A stretch of DNA of 64,000 nucleotides, taken from assembly GCF_900188105.1 (NCBI RefSeq), contig NZ_FZNP01000012.1, forward strand, positions 186,001-250,000, written 5' to 3'. The notes below the pieces were generated by a model. The model made no database searches. It saw only the letters and a list, made by a program, of their open reading frames with translations, and had not been told where the DNA came from. The stretch comes from Actinomadura mexicana (GTDB lineage Bacteria; Actinomycetota; Actinomycetes; Streptosporangiales; Streptosporangiaceae). Numbering within the stretch: the first letter of the stretch is position 1; the number at the start of each line of letters is the position of its first letter. Positions 1-9,006 of the stretch are shown here, piece after piece. The position numbers and the translations under genes were made by a program.

Positions 1-930
1 CTGAGCGTGCGTGATGCCTCCGGATCCGAAGTCCTGGAACCGGATCGGCGTCAGCGCCGCGAGCGGGTCGGGCACCTTCTTCCACTCGACGCGCTCGAAA
101 ACGGTGCCGGGCTCCTGCACGACCGACAGGTCCGGGACGCCGGGGACGCACAGCGCCTCAAGCCGCCCGCCGGCCCGCAGGCTGCCGAAACCGCCGCGCG
201 GCCGCTTCGGCTGGAACCGGTAGAACAGCCCGAACGGCTTGTCGAAGGCGTCCTCGGTCTCGTAGACGGTGCCGTCGCGCGGGTCGACGGCGATCGCCTC
301 GTGCTGGAACCGCCCCATCGCGGTCAGCGGCTCGGGGACGGTGCGGCCCTGGTCGTACGGGTCGACCTCGAAGATGAACCCGTGGTCCTTGGTGTAGTTC
401 CCCGTGCCCGCCTTGTCCTCGGTCTCCTCGCAGGTCAGCCACGTGTGCCACGGGGTGGGGCCGCCCGCGCAGTTGACGGCCGTCCCGGCGATGGCGACGC
501 GCTCGGTGTGCACGCGCCCGGCCGCGTCGACCTCCAGCGCGGTGCAGCCGCCGAGGCCGCCCGGGTCGTAGGTGACGCCCTCGACCGCCGGCACCCGGTG
601 CGCGGCGTCCGGACGGTTCTCGTGGTTGCGGACGAGCCACGTGCGGCCCCGGCGCCCGGGGAAGGCCGACATCCCGTCGCAGTGGCTCGGCACCGGCCCC
701 TCTCCGGAGCGCAGCGGGTCGCCCTCGCGGGACAGGACGGTGTAGCGGAAGCCGCGCGGCAGGTCCAGCAGCCCCTTCGGGTCGGGCACGAGGGGCCCGT
801 ACCCGTCGTGGCCGCCGGTCGGGGCGGCGGACGCATCTCCGGCGAACAACTGCTCCACGGATCCGGTGAAGGCGATCCCCGCCCCCACCGCACCCGTCCT
901 GGCGAGGAGCTGGCGGCGTGAAACTGTCAT
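1..930 (-). CDS. PhoX-like (DUF839) exported protein, 3' end outside the window
   Basis: The frame runs 310 codons from an ATG at 930 to the window edge without a stop. The N-terminus has a twin-arginine motif (S4-R-R-Q-L-L9) followed by an Ala/Gly-rich hydrophobic stretch, so export by Tat as a folded protein is expected. The body carries PhoX-type blocks: a WLVRNHENR segment and, near residues 152-168, NCAGG..TPW.TWLTCEE, whose Glu is a metal ligand in PhoX. Characterised members are Ca/Fe phosphatases, but many DUF839 proteins have no known substrate, so phosphatase activity is inferred. GGGAG at 938-942 supports the start. The gene diverges from the DUF4132 gene. Confidence 0.88.
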   Translation of the reverse strand, partial: MTVSRRQLLARTGAVGAGIAFTGSVEQLFAGDASAAPTGGHDGYGPLVPDPKGLLDLPRGFRYTVLSREGDPLRSGEGPVPSHCDGMSAFPGRRGRTWLVRNHENRPDAAHRVPAVEGVTYDPGGLGGCTALEVDAAGRVHTERVAIAGTAVNCAGGPTPWHTWLTCEETEDKAGTGNYTKDHGFIFEVDPYDQGRTVPEPLTAMGRFQHEAIAVDPRDGTVYETEDAFDKPFGLFYRFQPKRPRGGFGSLRAGGRLEALCVPGVPDLSVVQEPGTVFERVEWKKVPDPLAALTPIRFQDFGSGGITHAQ

Positions 931-949
931 GAGCACACTCCCTGATGGA

Positions 950-978
950 TCGTTACAAGATCCTCTTGCCCGTTGTAA
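950..978 (-). promoter_or_regulatory. Candidate promoter and inverted repeats upstream of the PhoX-like gene
   Basis: On the minus strand, TTACAA (973-978) and TAACGA (950-955) are 17 bases apart and would start transcription near 943. The inverted repeat GTTACAA-N14-TTGTAAC (952-979) covers both boxes. A second one, TCACA-N5-TGTGA (985-999), lies just upstream. A repressor or activator site is plausible. A single GTTCAC is present, but I do not see the direct repeats of a proper PHO box. Confidence 0.4.
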
Positions 979-1089
979 CACGCGTCACATCGATTGTGAA
1001 CCGACCCCGGCGCGGAACCGGCCGAACCGGGCGTCACGGGCGTGCGTCTGACGATCGATACTGTCCGTGCCTGTCGTGAAACTGGAGCG

Positions 1090-3318
1090 ATGACCGACAT
1101 TCCCCGCGTTGAGGACGCCCCCGACAGCGATCTGCCCCGCCTGCTCGTCGATCCGCCGTGGACGCGCCGGACCCGCGCGAGCGCCGAGCCGATCGTCGTG
1201 AAGGGCCTGAAAAAGCCCAAGACGTCCGTTGTCGAGTCCTGGCCGCCCGGGCTGCGGGACGAGTGGCTGAACATGCCCCACCGCATGTTCCCCGACTCGT
1301 ACCAGCCCTACCCCGAGGAGCCCGACTGGAAGGTGCTGGCCGAGCGGTACCGCAGCGGTGAGGCGCTGACCGCCCCCCGGGGCGGGGACCGCCGGCACGG
1401 CTACTACTGGCTGGTGATGCAGGGTCCCGACGACCTCGCCGAGGAGCTCCTCGGCGACGAGCGCTACTACGACGACTGGGACAGCAGCATCTTCGACGTC
1501 GCGCTGAAGCACTTCGCGGCCCGGCGCGGCCTCGCCGCCCACCGGCTGCTGCTCTTCGCGGCGAAGGAGCAGATTCGCTGCGCGGCGGCGCTCGTCCCGT
1601 TCCTGGACGACGCCACGGCGCAGCTCATGATCGGCGCGCTCGGCCGGGTCGACGAGGCCGCGCGGCTCTGGTTCACCTGGCACGGCGCCGGGGCGGCCCC
1701 GTTCGTGATCCCGGACGCGCTGCGCAAGCCCGGCCCCAAGCGCACGAAGGCCGAGCAGGCCCTCACGCTGATCGCCCGCGAGCACGGCAGCGGCTGCGTC
1801 GTGGACGCGGCGCGGGGGTACGGCGAGGAGGCGGTCGCGGCGATCGAGGCGCTGCGCACCGACCCGCTGGACCAGTATCCCGACGATCTGCCGGAATGGG
1901 ACGAGGAGACCGTCGGCAGGCTCCCGCGACTCCTGCTGCGCGGTCGCGACCGGGCGCTGCCGGTGGAGGCCGTCCGGCACTTCGTGACCATGTTGCTGAT
2001 CTCCACACCGGAGGACCCGTACCCGGGCTGCGAGCAGGTCGCCGAGCTGTGCGACCCGGCCTCCCTGGCCGAGTTCGCCTCGGCTCTCGGCGTCAACGAC
2101 CGGGGCAGCGGGCTGTGGGCGTCGCAAGGCGTGCAGTACGCCCTCCGGCGTTTCGGCGACGCCGCCACGGCCGCCCGCCTGGCCGACCGCATGGTGCGCT
2201 GGGACAACTACTACACCTGGACGTTCAAGGGGTGGACGGCGCTCGACGTCCTCATGGCGATCGACATGCCCGCCGACGACCGGCTGCGCCACCTGGACCG
2301 CATCGTCCGCCGGGGCGCCGACGCCAAGCACCTGCGCCCCCGCGCGCAGGGCCTGCTGAACGCCGCCGCCCGGAAGCGCGGACTGACCTCCGAGCAGCTG
2401 GCGGACCTCCTCGTCCCGGACCTCGGCCTTGACGCCGAAGGCTCGATGACGCTCGACTACGGCCCGCGCCGCTTCGTCGTCGGCTTCGACGAGCAGCTCA
2501 AGCCCTTCGTGACCGACGAGGACGGCAAGCCCCGCATGGCCCTGCCGAAGCCGGGCGTCAAGGACGACGAGAAACTCGCGCCGCTCGCCTACCAGCGGTT
2601 CGCCGACCTCAAGAAGGAGGCCCGCGCGGTCGCCGCCGACCAGATCAAGCGGCTGGAGAAGGCGATGGTCACCGGGCGCTCCTGGACGCCCGAGGAGTTC
2701 CGCTCCGTCTTCGCGGGGCACCCCCTGATGCGCCACATCGCACGCCGCCTGGTGTGGTCGGCGGACGGCGCCGCGTTCCGGGTCGCCGAGGACGGCACGC
2801 TCGCCGACGTCCACGACGACGAGTACGTCCTCCCGCGGGACGCCCGCGTGACGCTCCCGCACCCGGTCCTTCTCGGCAAGGACACCGTTGCGGCCTGGGC
2901 CTCGGTCTTCGGCGACTACGAGATCCTCCAGCCGTTCCCGCAGCTCGGACGTCCCGTCTACGAACTGCGGGACGGCGAGCGCGACGCCGCCCGGCTGGCC
3001 CGCTTCGAAGGGCTCACCGCCCATTTCGGCAGGTTCATGGGCATGACGTCCCGCGGCTGGGAGCTCGGCGACAAGGAGACCGGCGGGTTCCGCCGCCAGG
3101 TCAACCTGGTCACCCCGGACGAGCGGCACGTGATGGTCGCGTTCGAGCCCGGCATCCGCGTCCTCGACCCCGAGGAGTTCGCTGAGCAGACGATCGAGCG
3201 CGTCATGCTGATGACCGGCCGCTACTCCGGGAAGGCGCATCCCTTCGGCGCGCTCGACCCGGTCACCGCGTCGGAGATGCTCGCCGAGCTGACCCGCCTG
3301 ACCGGCTCCACCACCTGA
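1090..3318 (+). CDS. DUF4132 domain protein
   Basis: The protein is 742 aa if it starts at the ATG at 1090. An ATG 48 bases upstream is also open, but the sequence before MTDIPR looks non-coding. GGAG lies only 2 bases before this ATG, so the start is uncertain. The C-terminal half matches DUF4132: an LPKPG..DD block, a KK.AR.VA.DQ..RLE block with the MVTGR-W-EEF motif, then HPL.RH.ARRLVW. The family includes E. coli MolR-type proteins, whose biochemical role is not established. An N-terminal block (DLP.LL.DPPW..., then VVKGL, residues about 13-40) reappears in the gene at the right edge of the window. Confidence 0.88.
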   Translation: MTDIPRVEDAPDSDLPRLLVDPPWTRRTRASAEPIVVKGLKKPKTSVVESWPPGLRDEWLNMPHRMFPDSYQPYPEEPDWKVLAERYRSGEALTAPRGGDRRHGYYWLVMQGPDDLAEELLGDERYYDDWDSSIFDVALKHFAARRGLAAHRLLLFAAKEQIRCAAALVPFLDDATAQLMIGALGRVDEAARLWFTWHGAGAAPFVIPDALRKPGPKRTKAEQALTLIAREHGSGCVVDAARGYGEEAVAAIEALRTDPLDQYPDDLPEWDEETVGRLPRLLLRGRDRALPVEAVRHFVTMLLISTPEDPYPGCEQVAELCDPASLAEFASALGVNDRGSGLWASQGVQYALRRFGDAATAARLADRMVRWDNYYTWTFKGWTALDVLMAIDMPADDRLRHLDRIVRRGADAKHLRPRAQGLLNAAARKRGLTSEQLADLLVPDLGLDAEGSMTLDYGPRRFVVGFDEQLKPFVTDEDGKPRMALPKPGVKDDEKLAPLAYQRFADLKKEARAVAADQIKRLEKAMVTGRSWTPEEFRSVFAGHPLMRHIARRLVWSADGAAFRVAEDGTLADVHDDEYVLPRDARVTLPHPVLLGKDTVAAWASVFGDYEILQPFPQLGRPVYELRDGERDAARLARFEGLTAHFGRFMGMTSRGWELGDKETGGFRRQVNLVTPDERHVMVAFEPGIRVLDPEEFAEQTIERVMLMTGRYSGKAHPFGALDPVTASEMLAELTRLTGSTT

Positions 3319-3324
3319 CCGGTG

Positions 3325-3352
3325 CCTCCGTCCACCGATCGGTGGACGGAGG
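3325..3352. promoter_or_regulatory. Perfect 28-bp palindrome between the DUF4132 and MMPL genes
   Basis: The 14-base half site CCTCCGTCCACCGA is followed directly by its exact reverse complement. It starts 7 bases after the DUF4132 stop and ends 54 bases before the MMPL start. Read as RNA it could form a 12-bp stem with a GATC loop, but no T-tract follows. Its symmetry and place in front of an efflux-type gene fit a repressor operator at least as well as a terminator. Confidence 0.55.
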
Positions 3353-3406
3353 GTTCCACCGGTCGAGGCTCATGCGCGCCAGGGTGCCGCGGCCAGCATC
3401 TCCGGT

Positions 3407-5563
3407 ATGACGGATCTTCTCGTACGCATGGCCCGGTGGAGCGCCGGGCATCCCTGGCGCGGCATGGCGGCCTGGCTGCTGTTCGTGGTGCTGTGCCTCG
3501 GCATCGGCGTCGCGGCCGGCGGGCACGCGGCCACGACCGAGGACTACCGGATCGGCGAGGCCGGCCGGGGGGAGGCGATCGCCGCCGAGGGCGGGCTGCA
3601 GCAGAGGCCCGTCGAGCACGTGCTGGTCACCGGCAGGGGCGCGGCCGCCGACGCGGCGGCGCGGGACGCCGCCGCGCGGATGGGGCGGCTGCCCGAGGTC
3701 GCGTCGGTGTCCGCGCCCGTGCGCTCCGAGGACGGCTCGGCGGTCCGCGTCGACGTGACGCTGAAGGGCCCCGAACTCCAGGGCAAGGAGCACGTCGAGC
3801 CGCTGCTGGCCGAGACCGCCGCGGTCCGGGCCGCGCACCCGGACGTGAGGGTGGAGGAGACGGGCGGCCCGTCCATCAGCAAGGGCGTCGGGGAACTGCG
3901 CGACGACGACCTCGCCCGCACGGAGATGATCGCGTTGCCGATCACACTGGTCACGCTGCTGCTGGTGTTCGGCTCGTTCGCGGTGGCGGTCGTGCCGGTG
4001 GTGCTCGCGCTGACCTCGATCGCGGCGGCGATCGGCCTGTCGATGCTCGCCTCGCACGTCTTCCCGGACGCCGGGGTCGGCGCCAGCGTGATCCTGCTGA
4101 TCGGCATGGCGGTGGGCGTCGACTACACCCTCTTCTACCTCAAGCGGGAGCGGGAGGAGCGGGCCCGCTCGGGCGGCCGGCTGGACGCGCGGGCGGCCGT
4201 GGAGACCGCCGCGGCGACGTCGGGGCGCTCGGTCGTGGTGTCCGGCCTGGCTGTCGCCGCGTCCAGCGCGACCCTCTACCTGGCCGACGACGTCATCTTC
4301 TCCTCGATCGCGACCGCGGCGATCGTCGTCACGCTGATCGCGGTCGTCAGCTCGCTGACCGTCCTCCCGGCGGTGCTCGCGAAGCTCGGCGGATGGGCGG
4401 AGCGGCGGGCCGTCCGGCGCGGCCGGGCGCCGAAGCCGCCGCGGACGGGCGGCGGCCGGATCACCCGGGCGATGCTGCGCCCCACCGGAAGGCACCCGGC
4501 CGCGACGCTGGCCGTGGCCGTCACGGCGATGCTGGCGCTGACCGCGCCGCTGCTGAGCATCGACCTCACCGACATGGGCCGCGACAGCCACCCGCGCGAG
4601 ATCCCGGCGATGCGGGCCTACGACCGGCTGAACGCGGCGTTCCCGGAGCTGAAGGCCATGCACCAGGTCGTCGTCAGGGCCGACGCCGGACGCGCGGACG
4701 AGGTGACCGCCGCCCTGCGGGCCCTGGCCGAGCGCGCCGGGGGCGACCCCCTGCTCGCCGGGACGTCCCAGTTGCGCACCTCGCCGGACGGGCGGATCAG
4801 CATGCTCGAACTCGCGGTGCCGCACCACGTGAGCACCGGCGCGGCGCGGCGCTCCCTGGAGCGGGTCCGCGGCGAGTACGTCCCGGAGACCGTCGGGATG
4901 CTCGGCGTCGAGACCGCCGTGACCGGGGACGTGGCCCGCTATGCCGACTATCCCGAGCACCAGGAGGGCAAGCTGCCGTTCGTCGTCGGAGCGCTCCTGC
5001 TGGTGACGTTCGCGATGACCGTGTGGGCGTTCCGCTCGGTGGTCCTCGGGCTGATCGGCGTGGTGCTGAACCTGCTGTCGGCCGGCGCCTCGCTCGGCCT
5101 GCTCACCCTGGTGTTCCAGGGGACGTGGGCGGAGGGGCTGCTCGGCTTCACCTCCACCGGCTCGGTCGGCTCCCGCGTCCCGCTCTTCCTGCTGGTGATC
5201 CTTTTCGGGCTGTCGATGGACTACCAGGTGTTCGTGATCAGCCGGATCCGGGAGGCGGCGCTGCGCGGCGTCCCGACCCGGCAGGCGGTGCTGGACGGGG
5301 TCGGAGGCTCGGCGAGCGTGGTGACCAGCGCCGCGTTCGTCATGGTCACGGTGTTCGCCGGCTTCGCCACCGTCCACATCATGGAACTGAAGCAGATGGG
5401 CTTCGCGCTGGCCGTGGCGGTGCTGCTGGACGCCGCCGTCATCCGCATCACGGTCCTGCCCGCGCTGATGCTGCTGCTCGGCGACCGGTGCTGGTGGCCC
5501 TCGCGCGCCGCCCGCCGGACGCCAGGCCGCCCCGCCCGGCCGTCCTCGATGACCGTAGGCTGA
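3407..5563 (+). CDS. MMPL family RND transporter
   Basis: At 718 aa this has the usual two-module MMPL layout. Each module has one membrane helix, a large extracytoplasmic loop (about residues 40-175 and 390-520), and then a bundle of five helices. The paired proton-relay Asp-Tyr motifs are visible as GVDYTLF in the first bundle and SMDYQVF in the second, each followed by a basic R-E-rich turn. Relatives export lipids, siderophores or drugs; the substrate cannot be read from sequence. It precedes a two-component system on the same strand. The upstream palindrome may be its operator. Confidence 0.94.
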   Translation: MTDLLVRMARWSAGHPWRGMAAWLLFVVLCLGIGVAAGGHAATTEDYRIGEAGRGEAIAAEGGLQQRPVEHVLVTGRGAAADAAARDAAARMGRLPEVASVSAPVRSEDGSAVRVDVTLKGPELQGKEHVEPLLAETAAVRAAHPDVRVEETGGPSISKGVGELRDDDLARTEMIALPITLVTLLLVFGSFAVAVVPVVLALTSIAAAIGLSMLASHVFPDAGVGASVILLIGMAVGVDYTLFYLKREREERARSGGRLDARAAVETAAATSGRSVVVSGLAVAASSATLYLADDVIFSSIATAAIVVTLIAVVSSLTVLPAVLAKLGGWAERRAVRRGRAPKPPRTGGGRITRAMLRPTGRHPAATLAVAVTAMLALTAPLLSIDLTDMGRDSHPREIPAMRAYDRLNAAFPELKAMHQVVVRADAGRADEVTAALRALAERAGGDPLLAGTSQLRTSPDGRISMLELAVPHHVSTGAARRSLERVRGEYVPETVGMLGVETAVTGDVARYADYPEHQEGKLPFVVGALLLVTFAMTVWAFRSVVLGLIGVVLNLLSAGASLGLLTLVFQGTWAEGLLGFTSTGSVGSRVPLFLLVILFGLSMDYQVFVISRIREAALRGVPTRQAVLDGVGGSASVVTSAAFVMVTVFAGFATVHIMELKQMGFALAVAVLLDAAVIRITVLPALMLLLGDRCWWPSRAARRTPGRPARPSSMTVG
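5556..5561 (+). promoter_or_regulatory. Leaderless-type -10 box for the sensor kinase
   Basis: TAGGCT overlaps the end of the MMPL gene and is followed by 7 bases and the kinase ATG. This is the spacing expected when transcription begins at the start codon. No Shine-Dalgarno sequence is visible. Confidence 0.4.
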
Positions 5564-5568
5564 TCGGC

Positions 5569-6738
5569 ATGGCGCGGCCCGGCGAACGACCCCAGGTGCG
5601 AGCGCTCCGCAGGTGGTACGCCGGGGCCTGGGTCCTGTTCGGGCTGGCTCCGTGCGCCCTGGGGGTGGCGGACCAGCCCGACTCCTCCCGGGCCCCGGCG
5701 CTGGGGCTGCTGTCCGTGCTCGGGCTCTGCTACCCGATCACCGAGACGTTCCCCGGGAACCCGGTGGTCCGCCGGAACACGTTCCTGGGCGTGCTGATCG
5801 CGGGGATCGGCGCCGTCTCCTACCTGATGAACGGCGCCGCGTCCCTGCTCATCACGTCCCTCCCGCACTTCTGGATCCTCGCGGGCGGCCCCCGGCGCGC
5901 GGTGGCGCTCAGCGGCGCCGCCACCGCGGCCGCGGTCGCCGGCGGCACCGTCCGGGGCGCCCCGGACGGGGAACCGCTCACCGGCAACTCGATCGCCGCG
6001 CTCGTCGGGTACGCGGCCGGGGTCCTGCTCGGGTTGTGGATGCACCGCGTGGTCGGGCAGCACGACGAGCGCGCCCGGATGCTCGAAGCCGACCTGGCCG
6101 ACGCCGAGCGCCGCCTCGCCGAGGCGCAGCGGCAGCAGGGCGCCGCCGACGAGCGTGAACGGATCGCCCGCGAGATCCACGACACGCTCGCGCAGGGGTT
6201 CGCGTCCATCGTCGTCCTGGCGGCGGCGGCCCGCGACGGCCTCCGCTCCGACCCGGACCGCAGCGGCCGTCAGCTCGTGTCGATCGAGGAGACGGCGCGG
6301 GAGAACCTCGCCGAGGCGCGCGTCCTCGTCGGGGCGGCGTCGCAGGGCAGCGTCGCGCCCGCGTCGGCCGCCCGGACGCTGCGCCGCACCCTCGACCGGT
6401 TCGCCGAGGACACCGGGCTCACCGTCCACGCCGAGCTGCCCGACGTCGAATGCGACCAGACGACCCGGATCGCGCTGCTGCGCTGCACGCAGGAGTCGCT
6501 CGCCAACGTCCGCAAGCACGCCGCCGCGTCCACGGTCGGCATCGTCCTCGAACGGCACCCGCACGGCGTCGAGCTGGAGATCACCGACGACGGGCGCGGG
6601 TTCGCGGTGGCCGGGTCGCGCGGCTTCGGCCTCGACGGCATGCGCCGCCGCCTCGCCGAACTGGGCGGCGAGCTCACCGTGACCAGCTCCCCCGGCGAGG
6701 GCACCCGGATCCTCGCCATGATCCCCGCAAGGGCGTGA
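5569..6738 (+). CDS. NarL-type sensor histidine kinase
   Basis: The protein is 389 aa. The first 155 residues hold about six hydrophobic membrane segments with no extracytoplasmic sensor domain. A coiled coil rich in E/A/R leads into the HisKA_3 dimerisation domain, with the phospho-accepting His204 in REIHDTLAQGF. The ATPase part shows the N box (TQESLANVRKHA), DDGRGF, GFGL.GM and SPGEGT. The family autophosphorylates on His and passes phosphate to a LuxR-type regulator. That partner starts 1 base after this stop, so the two are co-translated. The signal sensed is unknown and probably membrane-related. Confidence 0.95.
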   Translation: MARPGERPQVRALRRWYAGAWVLFGLAPCALGVADQPDSSRAPALGLLSVLGLCYPITETFPGNPVVRRNTFLGVLIAGIGAVSYLMNGAASLLITSLPHFWILAGGPRRAVALSGAATAAAVAGGTVRGAPDGEPLTGNSIAALVGYAAGVLLGLWMHRVVGQHDERARMLEADLADAERRLAEAQRQQGAADERERIAREIHDTLAQGFASIVVLAAAARDGLRSDPDRSGRQLVSIEETARENLAEARVLVGAASQGSVAPASAARTLRRTLDRFAEDTGLTVHAELPDVECDQTTRIALLRCTQESLANVRKHAAASTVGIVLERHPHGVELEITDDGRGFAVAGSRGFGLDGMRRRLAELGGELTVTSSPGEGTRILAMIPARA

Positions 6739-6739
6739 G

Positions 6740-7375
6740 ATGACCGCGAGACTCAGAATCATCGTGGTGGACGACCATACGGTCATGCGCGCGGGCGTCG
6801 TCGCGCTGCTGGCCGCCGAGCCCGGCATCGAGATCGTCGGCGAGGCGGGCGACGGCCGCGCGGCGATCGCCCTGGCCGAGCGGCTCCGGCCCGACGTCGC
6901 GCTGCTCGACCTGCGGATGCCCGTGCTGGACGGGGTCGCGGCCACCGCCGGGATCGGCCGGCTCGGCACCCGCGTCCTCGTCCTCACCACCTACGACACC
7001 GACACCGAGATCGAGCGCGCGATCGAGGCCGGGGCCATCGGCTACCTGCTCAAGGACACCACCCGCGACCAGCTGGTCGACGCCATCCGCGCGGCGGCGC
7101 GCGGCGAGACCGTCCTCGCGCCGCGGGTGGCCGAGAAGCTCGTCGCCCGGATGCGCCGCCCCGAACCGGCCGCGCTGACCGCCCGGGAGATCGAGGTGCT
7201 CCGGGCGGTCGCCGACGGCCTGTCCAACGCCGAGATCGGGCGGCGGCTCGTCATCGCGGAGGCGACCGTCAAGACGCACCTGCTCCGCGTCTTCGCGAAG
7301 CTGGACGTCGGCGACCGCACGCACGCCGTCGTCGTCGCCATGGACCGCGGCCTCCTCGCCCGCCAGTACGGCTAG
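6740..7375 (+). CDS. NarL/LuxR family response regulator
   Basis: The protein is 211 aa. The receiver domain keeps D11/D12, the phospho-acceptor D57 in LLDLRMP, T83 and K105. A LuxR helix-turn-helix occupies about residues 145-205 (LTAREIEVLR to TVKTHLLRVFAKL). It starts 1 base after the kinase stop and is its cognate regulator. The upstream MMPL gene and the convergent ABC operon are the obvious candidate targets, but this is inference. Confidence 0.96.
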   Translation: MTARLRIIVVDDHTVMRAGVVALLAAEPGIEIVGEAGDGRAAIALAERLRPDVALLDLRMPVLDGVAATAGIGRLGTRVLVLTTYDTDTEIERAIEAGAIGYLLKDTTRDQLVDAIRAAARGETVLAPRVAEKLVARMRRPEPAALTAREIEVLRAVADGLSNAEIGRRLVIAEATVKTHLLRVFAKLDVGDRTHAVVVAMDRGLLARQYG

Positions 7376-8088
7376 TCGGCGCTGGCGACGGGCAGGGAGC
7401 GGAGCCGGAAGGTGGCGAGGAACGCCGCGACGAGCGTCACCGCCACCAGCAGCCCGATCGCCACGGGCAGGTCCACGGTCGACCTCACCGGCGACGCGTC
7501 GGTCAGCGCGTCCGTCACCGACAGGCACCACTGCTGGATGGACGCCGACTTGGCGCCCGGCGCGAAGTTGCCGAGCAGCGACTCCCACACCAGCGCGTAC
7601 AGCAGGCCGATCGTGACGGCGTTGCGGCTGGCGACGGCCAGCGCGACGAACACCGCGCTGTAGACGACGCCGCCGATCAGCACGCCGATCGCGAACGCCG
7701 GCGTCAGCTGCGCGGTCGTCCCCGTGAGGACCAGCCCCGCCAGCAGCGTCGGCACCGCGGCGAACGCCGTCACCAGGACGATCGCCACGACCAGCTTCGT
7801 CAGCACGATCACCTCGCGCGGGATCGGCTTGGTCAGCACGTACATGATCTGACCGTCGTCGATCTCCGGTCCGATCACGCCGGTCCCGGCGATCAGTGCG
7901 AGCAGCGGCAGCAGCGTCGCCAGGCCGAACTTCTGCAGGACGTTCGCCGAGACGTCCAGGTCGTCGTTGCCGGTCACCTTCAGCGCCGCCGCCAGCACCA
8001 GCAGGAGCAGCGGCAGCCCCAGCAGGAGCAGCGCGCGCTTGCGTCCGAGCATCGCCCGGAACGTGATCATCGCGATCGTGCCATTCAT
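7372..8088 (-). CDS. ABC transporter permease (ABC-2 type)
   Basis: A 238-aa protein with about six membrane helices and the conserved cytoplasmic segment IDDGQIMYVLTKPI between helices 2 and 3, which is typical of ABC-2 permeases paired with NatA-like ATPases. Its ATG overlaps the ATPase stop by 4 bases (ATGA), so the two are translationally coupled. It ends convergently with the response regulator, overlapping it by 4 bases. Substrate unknown. Confidence 0.9.
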   Translation of the reverse strand: MNGTIAMITFRAMLGRKRALLLLGLPLLLLVLAAALKVTGNDDLDVSANVLQKFGLATLLPLLALIAGTGVIGPEIDDGQIMYVLTKPIPREVIVLTKLVVAIVLVTAFAAVPTLLAGLVLTGTTAQLTPAFAIGVLIGGVVYSAVFVALAVASRNAVTIGLLYALVWESLLGNFAPGAKSASIQQWCLSVTDALTDASPVRSTVDLPVAIGLLVAVTLVAAFLATFRLRSLPVASAD

Positions 8089-8996
8089 CGGGCCACCAGG
8101 TAGGAGAAGACGCTTTCGAGGGACTCGTCGGCCGGGGAGACCTCCCACAGCCGCACGCCGGCGTCCCGGGAGACCTGCGGGAGCAGCCAGGTGAAGCGCT
8201 GGAAGTCGACCGCCTCGACCTGCAGGCCCTTGTCGGTGAGCTGGACGCTGCGGGCCGACCCGTCGGCGATGACGGCGGCGGCGAGCCGCCGGTCGTCGGA
8301 CGAGCGGACGAGGAAGATGTGCGGCCGGTCGGTCATCAGCCGCCGGATCTTGCGGAAGTCGCCGGACGCCGCGTGCCGCCCCGCCACGATCACCTCGATG
8401 TGGCTGGCGAGCCGCTCCACCTCCTCCAGGATGTGCGAGGAGAACAGGATCGTGCGGCCCTCGGCGGCCATCCGCTGGATGAGGTCCATCAGCTGGAGCC
8501 GCTGCCGCGGGTCCATGCCGTTGAACGGCTCGTCCAGCAGCAGCACGGGCGGGTCGTGCACCAGCGCCGACGCCATCTTGATGCGCTGCTTCATGCCCTT
8601 GGAGTAGTTGCCGATGGGGCGCTCGGCCGCGTAGTCCATCTCCACCAGGCCGATGGCGCGGCGGGCGGCGGCCTTTGGATCGGGCAGCTTGTGCAGTTTG
8701 GCCATCGCGAGGATGAACTGCCGGCCGGTGAGGAAGTCGTAGGCCGACTCCCGTTCGGGCACGAGACCGAGGCTGCGGTAGACGCCCGGGTTCCGCCAGA
8801 TCGGCGTCCCGTCCAGCGTGACGGAGCCTGACGACGGGGCGAGGAACCCGCCCATCATGTGGATGAGCGTCGACTTGCCCGCCCCGTTCGGGCCGAGGAG
8901 CCCGGTGACGCCCGGCCCGACCTTCATCGTGACGCCGTTGACGGCGACGACGTTCCCGTACCACCGGGACACGTTCTCCAGGATGAGCTCGCTCAT
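8085..8996 (-). CDS. ABC transporter ATP-binding protein
   Basis: The protein is 303 aa. Walker A is GPNGAGKST (residues 35-43). The signature motif is degenerate (NYSKGMKQR), Walker B is VLLLDEP, and the switch His is in FSSHILEEVE. The C-terminal 80 residues are the extension typical of drug or bacteriocin exporters with ABC-2 permeases. The start at 8996 is supported by GGAGG 5 bases upstream. The frame stays open further upstream through the repeat array, but that extension is repeat sequence and not part of the protein. Confidence 0.95.
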   Translation of the reverse strand: MSELILENVSRWYGNVVAVNGVTMKVGPGVTGLLGPNGAGKSTLIHMMGGFLAPSSGSVTLDGTPIWRNPGVYRSLGLVPERESAYDFLTGRQFILAMAKLHKLPDPKAAARRAIGLVEMDYAAERPIGNYSKGMKQRIKMASALVHDPPVLLLDEPFNGMDPRQRLQLMDLIQRMAAEGRTILFSSHILEEVERLASHIEVIVAGRHAASGDFRKIRRLMTDRPHIFLVRSSDDRRLAAAVIADGSARSVQLTDKGLQVEAVDFQRFTWLLPQVSRDAGVRLWEVSPADESLESVFSYLVAR

Positions 8997-9006
8997 TGTT
9001 TCCTCC

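Noticed and set aside
985..999. CRP-type operator or PHO box at TCACA-N5-TGTGA
   Set aside because: Half sites are in reverse order and spacing differs from CRP; PHO direct repeats are not present.
985..3240. 751-codon open frame on the minus strand opposite the DUF4132 gene
   Set aside because: Composition is that of an antisense shadow; the plus strand encodes a recognisable family with proper third-position bias.
3263..5377. 704-codon minus-strand open frame opposite the MMPL gene
   Set aside because: Arg/His/Asp-rich shadow translation without motifs; the MMPL frame explains the sequence.
3322..5568. Long plus-strand frame running into the histidine kinase
   Set aside because: Upstream part is a +2 shadow of the MMPL gene; the kinase begins at 5569 with a leaderless-type box.
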